Assembly (NCBI GenBank): GCA_902796855.1
Contig: CADBQN010000075.1
Location: forward strand, 1-62,807
From: an uncultured Bacillota bacterium
GTDB taxonomy: Bacteria; Bacillota; Dehalobacteriia; UBA7702
Length of the DNA stretch: 62,807 nucleotides
Reading direction: 5' to 3'
Part shown: in pieces, positions 58,115 through 62,807 of the stretch
Layout: every line of letters begins with the position of its first letter
How positions within the stretch are numbered: the stretch's first letter is position 1
Notes under the pieces: model-generated
What the model saw: the letters and a program-made list of their open reading frames with translations, nothing else
What the model was told of the DNA's origin: nothing
Databases searched by the model: none
Position numbers and translations under genes: made by a program

Positions 58115-61100
58115 TCAGTCAAGACGATAGAGGAACGTTACGGCCTGGGCGCGGTTGCAGTTATCAGCGGGAGCGAAGGTCGTTTCGGACGTCCCTTTGG
58201 TAATCTTGTTGGCAACAGCCCAGAGAACGGCGTCATAGTAGAATTTGCCTTCCTGAACGTCGGTGAAGTTGCAGGTAGTTCCTTCAGCGATTTCCGGGGA
58301 ACCGGCATATCTGTAAAGGAAGGTGACGATCTGACCACGGTTGCAGGTGGTGTTGGGTTCAAAGGTGGTTGCGGTCATCCCGTTGGTGATGCCTTTATCC
58401 ACAGCCCAGAGAACGGCGTCATAGTAGAATTTGCCTTCCTGAACGTCAGTGAAGGGATTTTCAGCGCCTTCAACGGCGGGAGAACCGGCGGCTCTGTAAA
58501 GGAAGGTGACGATTTCGCCGCGGGTGCAGGCTTTGACAGGACTGAAGGTGGTGTCACTGGTGCCATTGGTGATGCCTTTCTTGACAGCCCAGGCAACAGG
58601 GGATTCATAGTAGGAATCGGCTTTCACATCTTCATAAGAAGTAGCTTTAACCCAGATCGGGTTGGTCGCGGCATAACCGCCGTTGGCGTCGGCAGCGGTG
58701 AAGCTAACCCACTGATTCTTGGCAAGGGCATCGACGGTAACTTCAAATTCAACAGCCTGAGTATCTTCGACAGCGTCGAAAGTCTTCTGGTCGACAGGGA
58801 TACCGTTCTGCCACAGCGTAACTTCGGAGAGACCGTTCACAGCGGTAGCGCTGAGTTTTACGGTGACCTTTTCGCCGTCAGCCGCTCTGACGGAAGAGCC
58901 ATACATGTTTTCATCGGCGGGAATGAGGATCGGGCCGGTGGTAACGAAAGCTTTACCTTCTCTCAGAACATCAATGTAGTGATCGACAGAGTAATCTTCG
59001 CCGAGCAGAGCGTATTCACGAACTTTGCCGGGATAGAGGGTAGTGGAATGAGCGTCGTGCTGGTCGGAACCGCCGGAGAGATATTTCTTGTCGCCCTGGT
59101 TCCAGAAAGCCATGGCGGAGATCAGGGCTTTGACGTCGATGTTGTCATAGCCGAGGCTCTTGACGGTGGCGCCGAGGTTGCTCATGTCAACCTTTTCCCA
59201 CTGTTCTTCGTTGAGGGCCTGTTCCATCGCGGAGAGGTCGATGGTGGACTGGAGTTCGACGAGATCGAAGAGATCCCAGCCTTCATCATTCCCCGTGGGC
59301 AGGCTGGCCTGGTTGTTCAGGAAGCCATAGTCGGTGTAGGGATGGTTCGCGACGACGGTAGCGCCGTGATGATGACCCTGGGTGATAATTTCCTGGGGCG
59401 TGGTCGCCGAAGGATTGACGATGTTGCCGGTGTAGTTCACGTCAGCCTGCTGTTCGGGCGAGGTGGCGTAGTCGATGTTCAGCATACCCCAGTGGCCCCA
59501 ACCGGGAGAAACTTCCAAGCTGGGAATGAAGGGGATCTTGATGCCGCCGGTCGCGGCATAGCCGGCGATTTCCATGTCATAGAGACGGGAATCGTGGTCG
59601 GAAACGATGGAGAAGTCGAGTTTGTTCGCGACCTGAGCGCGATACAGATCGATGGGTTCGGTAGCGCCATCGCCGAATTTGGAGTGCTGATGGTTGTCAG
59701 CGCAGTACCAGCCGTCTTTCTGAGGATCAATGACCGTGGGGATCTTGAATTCATATTCGACGCCTTTGTCCGTTACGGCAGTGGTGTAGGTGGCGGCTTT
59801 GGATTCGAAATCGGAGCCGTAGGAGGCAGTGAAGGTGACTTCATCGGCTTTCGGCATCGTGAATTCGATGGTGTAGGGATCTTTCGCGCTGACAGCGTCG
59901 GAGAACTGTACTGCGCCGCCGAGGGTCTTCATTTCGGTGGTGACACCGGCAACGGAGACTTTGAACGGAACTTTAGCTCCGGTTTCGTCAACAGCCGTCA
60001 GTTTGATCGGCGCGCCGTTTTCAAGAGCGAAGTCTTTTTCGGCGGCGGCGGTCAGATTGATCGCTTCTTCAGCAAAGGTGTAGCCTTCGGCTTCCACTTT
60101 GATGGTGTATTCGCCGTTGGGCAGGTCGAGGCTGTAAGCGCCGTCCGCGTCAACGATATCCCAGACGAAAGGCTGGAGGTTTTCAACGACTTCGCCCTTT
60201 TTATCTGCGTTTTCGTTGGCGGTGGCAACGGTCTTGTAAGCGCCTTTCGCTTCGGCGATGACATAAGCACCTTCCAGCGCATCGCCTTTAGCGTCGGTGA
60301 CTTTACCGCTGATCACGGAATGAGCGTCGGCGGCAACGCTGTCGCGTTCATAGGCGTGCTGGAGATAAGTAGCGGTTTCGGATTCGGGGGAAACAAAGAC
60401 TTCGCCTTCGTAGCTGTAGGATTCGCCGGGGGCGATGTCATACGTTTTGTAAAGGTCTTTGTAACCGGAGGAACCTTTGTAGCAGTCAGCGTCTTTCACA
60501 AAGAGGGTGACGGCATAGGTTTTGCTGTAGGTAACAACAAAATCGCCATAGGCCTGGTTCACAGCGGGATCGGCGCCGACGCCGATGCCGGTGACTTTCA
60601 CATCGGGATAATAACCGAAGGGCCCGAACATGCTGGCGGCCAGCGTAGTGATGGAGAAGCCGCTGTGCATATTGGCATAGGTCGCGTCGTTATCGGCAGG
60701 GTTGGTGGAAGTGGCGCTGAGACCGATGTAGTCTTTGCCGTCTTCCAGGGTGTAGGTGATAACAACTTCCAACGGTTTCGCGGCGGTGCCGTTTTCATAG
60801 GCGGTGGTCACTTCGATCACAGCTTTATCATCGGTGGATTTGCTGGTATCGATGGTGCAGTCCAGGCTGCCGCCGGTCGCGGTCCAATAGTCATTGAGGA
60901 ATTCAATGTCATTGGTGAGGTTGATGTAGCCGCTGGTGAGATCGGGGTTGACATAGGCCAGGTCAAGGATGCTGCCCTTGGTCATGCCCCAGTAGTTGTT
61001 GGATTCCCCCGCGATGGTAAAGGCGATGACACCGTTGGAAACGGTGTAGTCCCCCTCGGCAGTGGCCTTATTTTCATAAATAACGGCACTGGAACTGGAG

Positions 61101-61234
61101 TTCGGGCCTTTTTCCACGGTGACCTTAGCGGAAACACCGGTGGTCGCAGAGAAAATCATGCAAACTGCCATGAGAGCGATCAACAAAACGAGGAATGCGC
61201 TGCGGCCCTTGGCGGGCGCAAAGTAATTTGCCAT
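58115..61234 (-). CDS. Exported PHP-type metallohydrolase with carboxypeptidase-regulatory and three SLH domains
   Basis: A 1039-residue exported protein. The signal sequence AFLVLLIALMAVCMIFSATT ends near residue 36. An N-terminal beta-rich domain follows, then a carboxypeptidase-regulatory-like domain (VISGKVTDAKGDALEGAYVI, near 320). The CehA/McbA-type PHP domain starts near 525: GWYCADNHQHSKFGDGATEP, FSIVSDHDSRLYD, VVANHPYTDYG, YLSGGSDQHDAHS, with the metal-binding His and Asp residues present. Three C-terminal SLH repeats (from about 870; ITNGTSDTTFSPVKACTRGE and two relatives) anchor it to the cell surface. ATG 61234 follows GAAGGGAA. It is the largest exported gene here. The substrate is unknown, perhaps a phosphate or carbamate ester. 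Confidence 0.9.
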   Translation of the reverse strand: MANYFAPAKGRSAFLVLLIALMAVCMIFSATTGVSAKVTVEKGPNSSSSAVIYENKATAEGDYTVSNGVIAFTIAGESNNYWGMTKGSILDLAYVNPDLTSGYINLTNDIEFLNDYWTATGGSLDCTIDTSKSTDDKAVIEVTTAYENGTAAKPLEVVITYTLEDGKDYIGLSATSTNPADNDATYANMHSGFSITTLAASMFGPFGYYPDVKVTGIGVGADPAVNQAYGDFVVTYSKTYAVTLFVKDADCYKGSSGYKDLYKTYDIAPGESYSYEGEVFVSPESETATYLQHAYERDSVAADAHSVISGKVTDAKGDALEGAYVIAEAKGAYKTVATANENADKKGEVVENLQPFVWDIVDADGAYSLDLPNGEYTIKVEAEGYTFAEEAINLTAAAEKDFALENGAPIKLTAVDETGAKVPFKVSVAGVTTEMKTLGGAVQFSDAVSAKDPYTIEFTMPKADEVTFTASYGSDFESKAATYTTAVTDKGVEYEFKIPTVIDPQKDGWYCADNHQHSKFGDGATEPIDLYRAQVANKLDFSIVSDHDSRLYDMEIAGYAATGGIKIPFIPSLEVSPGWGHWGMLNIDYATSPEQQADVNYTGNIVNPSATTPQEIITQGHHHGATVVANHPYTDYGFLNNQASLPTGNDEGWDLFDLVELQSTIDLSAMEQALNEEQWEKVDMSNLGATVKSLGYDNIDVKALISAMAFWNQGDKKYLSGGSDQHDAHSTTLYPGKVREYALLGEDYSVDHYIDVLREGKAFVTTGPILIPADENMYGSSVRAADGEKVTVKLSATAVNGLSEVTLWQNGIPVDQKTFDAVEDTQAVEFEVTVDALAKNQWVSFTAADANGGYAATNPIWVKATSYEDVKADSYYESPVAWAVKKGITNGTSDTTFSPVKACTRGEIVTFLYRAAGSPAVEGAENPFTDVQEGKFYYDAVLWAVDKGITNGMTATTFEPNTTCNRGQIVTFLYRYAGSPEIAEGTTCNFTDVQEGKFYYDAVLWAVANKITKGTSETTFAPADNCNRAQAVTFLYRLD

Positions 61235-61266
61235 AAAATTCCCTTCTTTCTTTTGCATTATTTCAA

Positions 61267-61365
61267 GGATCCGGGAGTGTTTTTTTCCCTCCTGTGCCGC
61301 TTTTTAAGCCGCGATTGCGCTGAACCGGCGGGCTTTTCCGGCGGCGAAAAACGCCGCCCGGATCC
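61267..61365 (-). promoter_or_regulatory. Structured 5' leader of the SLH-metallohydrolase gene
   Basis: The transcript from the promoter below has a leader of about 235 bases. GGATCCGGG (minus, from 61365) can pair with CCCGGATCC (minus, from 61275), enclosing other GC-rich segments. A GGCGGCG/CGCCGCC hairpin (about 61340-61358) overlaps one arm, so two alternative folds are possible. I do not recognise a known riboswitch. Confidence 0.4.
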
Positions 61366-61476
61366 CGTGAAACCTTGTTTTAAGTACTTTGCTTAAACCA
61401 ACTTTTTTCACGATATTCGGTTGTAAAAAGAAGAAGTCCGGCCTCCTTTCTTTTTATTGGATTTATAGACAACTAT

Positions 61477-61505
61477 ATTCTATCATCTGTGGGTAATATT
61501 GTCAA
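61477..61505 (-). promoter_or_regulatory. Promoter of the SLH-metallohydrolase gene
   Basis: Minus strand TTGACA (61500-61505), 17-base spacer, TAGAAT (61477-61482). Confidence 0.8.
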
Positions 61506-61608
61506 TCTGTTATATGTATGAAAAAATTTCAAACATCAAAAATATGTGGTTTTTAAATCGCCGACCATGTTTTAACAGGTGTTTTAGTGATTATAAACCT
61601 GCCCGCGC

Positions 61609-61648
61609 AAAAAAAGACGCCCTCTTTTGAAAAAAAGAGGAGCGTCCG
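61609..61648 (-). terminator. Terminator of the zinc-ribbon protein gene
   Basis: Minus strand GGACGCTCCTCTTTT pairs with AAAAGAGGGCGTC, followed by seven Ts. Confidence 0.88.
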
Positions 61649-61654
61649 CGATTC

Positions 61655-62545
61655 TTATTCAAAAAATTCCATGTCTTCGATAAATTCACCGAGATCGTCG
61701 TTCATCTGCCGGTAAAGGGCGGCGAGGGCCTGATCCTCATTGTTGAACTGCACATCCGTGGGATAGATCGCGACGTAATCGTAGGAATCATCGGAGAAGA
61801 TCAGTTCATAGCTGGGGAGATTTTCGTAATCCGACCTGTTTTTATAGCGGGCGACGGTGACGAGCCGGCCGCCGAAACCGGCGAGCTCATTTTCGCTGCT
61901 GCAGAAGGTAACGGCGTTGCCGTCATCGCTTTCGTGGACGATGTAATGGCCCTGCCAGGAGGTGGGGAAGTCGGCGGTGAGGAAATCGTTATGGTAGTCG
62001 TAATCCGAGGGATCGATGTAATCGAACTCATCGTCGTAGTCGTAGTCCCAATCGTCCCAGTTGTCCCAATCGTCGATATCAAAGGGTTCTTCCTGACGGT
62101 CAAAATCCCGAATCAGCGTCGAGAGATCCCGTTCCCCGGCGTGGCGCGCTATGGCGAAAACGGTGATGAAGATCGCCAGAACCAGCAGCAGCGCCGTGAC
62201 GCCGCCGGCGATGATCAGGATCCATTTGGGCTTCAGGCCGGTGCCGCCGTTTTGAACCTGGTTGGTCGGGGTGATGGGGTTGATTTCCGGCGCGGCGTTC
62301 TCCGGTGATGCCGAAACGGAAGGCTGCTCCGCGGCGGGCGGCGCTTCCGCATCATCCACCGGCGGGGCGGCTGTTTCTTCTTTCGCCGTGGCGGGTTCCT
62401 CGGCTGTCGTTGTTTCTTCCGGCGCGGGCGTCTCCGCTTCCGCTGCGCTGTCCGCCGTTTCCGCGGGCGGGAGCTCCCTGCCGCAGGCGGCGCAGAACCG
62501 CGCGTCCTCTTCTATTTTACTGCCGCAGTAACTGCAATAGGCCAT
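61655..62545 (-). CDS. Zinc-ribbon membrane protein with acidic extracytoplasmic region
   Basis: A 296-residue membrane protein. An N-terminal double-CxxC zinc ribbon (YCSYCGSKIEEDARFCAACG) is followed by a Glu/Ala/Pro/Thr-rich linker (about 25-100), one membrane helix (ILIIAGGVTALLLVLAIFI, near 115), then a strongly acidic Asp/Trp/Tyr segment (WDNWDDWDYDYDDEFDY) and a C-terminal domain of about 110 residues. Such proteins are common and uncharacterised in Bacillota. The single helix puts the zinc ribbon inside and the C-terminal domain outside. The promoter carries an inverted repeat. Confidence 0.85.
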   Translation of the reverse strand: MAYCSYCGSKIEEDARFCAACGRELPPAETADSAAEAETPAPEETTTAEEPATAKEETAAPPVDDAEAPPAAEQPSVSASPENAAPEINPITPTNQVQNGGTGLKPKWILIIAGGVTALLLVLAIFITVFAIARHAGERDLSTLIRDFDRQEEPFDIDDWDNWDDWDYDYDDEFDYIDPSDYDYHNDFLTADFPTSWQGHYIVHESDDGNAVTFCSSENELAGFGGRLVTVARYKNRSDYENLPSYELIFSDDSYDYVAIYPTDVQFNNEDQALAALYRQMNDDLGEFIEDMEFFE

Positions 62546-62594
62546 GATATCCCTCTTTTCTGAAAGCTAAAAAAGTGACGTATGTTCTGTCTAT

Positions 62595-62623
62595 ATTGTG
62601 ACATATCCCGACCGGGATGTCAA
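62595..62623 (-). promoter_or_regulatory. Promoter with operator-like inverted repeat for the zinc-ribbon gene
   Basis: Minus strand TTGACA (62618-62623), 17-base spacer, CACAAT (62595-62600). The spacer is filled by ATCCCG-GT-CGGGAT (62605-62618), with looser symmetry extending into both boxes (GACAT and TGTC). A repressor bound here would block RNA polymerase. Confidence 0.6.
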
Positions 62624-62681
62624 TAAAGCGAGCTTTGATTTCGTTTTCGGGCTGTCTGCCGTGTTTTTCGCGCGTCCGGGC

Positions 62682-62714
62682 AAAGAAAGACCCCGCGCCC
62701 TTTCGGGCGCGGGA
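62682..62714 (-). terminator. Terminator of the SLH protein at the window edge
   Basis: Minus strand ATCCCGCGCCC pairs with GGGCGCGGGG, followed by TCTTTCTTTG. Confidence 0.75.
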
Positions 62715-62730
62715 TATCGCGGGGGAGAAG

Positions 62731-62807
62731 TCAGCCCGCGAACTTTTGCAGATAGCGGGTGAGGATCATCGTGAACTCGGCTCTCGTGGCGGTGCCCCGG
62801 GGCACGA
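62731..62807 (-). CDS. SLH-domain protein, C-terminal end (partial)
   Basis: The last 24 codons of a minus-strand gene that continues beyond the window, ending at the stop codon complementary to 62731-62733. VPRGTATRAEFTMILTRYLQ fits the second half of an SLH repeat (Pro/Gly turn, then TRAEF-xx-ILxR). It would be a second surface-anchored protein next to the SLH-metallohydrolase gene. Confidence 0.7.
   Translation of the reverse strand, partial: VPRGTATRAEFTMILTRYLQKFAG

Noticed and set aside
58979-61396. An 805-codon open frame antisense to the SLH metallohydrolase
   Set aside because: Low-complexity Gly/Val/Phe-rich translation with no domain. The minus strand encodes a well-formed multi-domain protein.
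1-62807. CRISPR arrays, tRNA or rRNA genes, transposases or phage genes
   Set aside because: I read through for regularly spaced repeats, cloverleaf or rRNA-like segments and mobile-element motifs and saw none. Weak or divergent cases could still be missed without a search.

Overview
The window is bacterial, G+C-rich by eye and densely coded. It looks like the chromosome of an anaerobic Bacillota, most likely a clostridial (Eubacteriales) or Negativicutes-type organism. Reasons: the oxygen-independent cobalamin route (CbiD, CbiG, CbiK), a flavin/iron-sulfur electron-transfer operon of the kind found in acetogens and fermenters, C-terminal SLH domains, DUF4317 and YhgE/Pip proteins, AGGAGG-type ribosome binding sites and TTGACA/TATAAT promoters. 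I cannot name a genus. I see no rRNA, tRNA, CRISPR array, phage or insertion sequence.

Layout. 1-8.3 kb: end of a probable transporter with a small partner protein, a MATE pump, an ArsC/Spx-like protein, a cobalamin riboswitch with no gene behind it (2836-3004, minus), the SbcCD nuclease and a DUF4317 protein. 8.7-15.0 kb: an aldehyde dehydrogenase with a 59-residue Cys-rich protein, then a three-gene NuoE / NuoF / GltD-type operon resembling the Sporomusa-type electron-bifurcating transhydrogenase. 15.1-16.5 kb: a beta-helix-like lipoprotein. 16.7-33.9 kb: a 17-gene minus-strand operon that runs chemically from glutamyl-tRNA through aminolevulinate and uroporphyrinogen III to cobyric acid and cobinamide. 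34.0-38.4 kb: a divergent plus-strand operon for cobalt uptake and insertion (cbiMNQO, cbiK). The two operons are driven by back-to-back cobalamin riboswitches, each followed by an intrinsic terminator. A threonine-phosphate decarboxylase (cobD) follows under its own promoter.

39.7-44.5 kb: a tandem YhgE/Pip membrane-protein pair. 45.1-50.3 kb: a glycerol-3-phosphate dehydrogenase fused to an N-terminal helix-turn-helix, and an RND pump carrying a long coiled-coil insertion. 50.4-58 kb: a CobW-type metal GTPase, a PaaK ligase with an ACT protein, two small lipoproteins, an orphan glycine-betaine-type binding protein with a TrpF-like protein and a YfcE phosphodiesterase, and a type 2 malate/lactate dehydrogenase. 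58-62.8 kb: a large exported PHP-type metallohydrolase ending in three SLH domains, a zinc-ribbon membrane protein whose promoter carries an inverted repeat, and the end of another SLH protein.

How it works together: cobalt enters through CbiMNQO and is inserted by CbiK. The large operon makes both the tetrapyrrole precursor and the corrin ring, and both operons are likely switched off by cobalamin through transcription attenuation. Genes for the lower-ligand and nucleotide-loop steps (cobU, cobS, cobT, cobC) and for the adenosyltransferase are not in the window. The best candidates for something undescribed are the gene-less cobalamin riboswitch, the HTH-GpsA fusion and the RND pump with a built-in coiled-coil hairpin.
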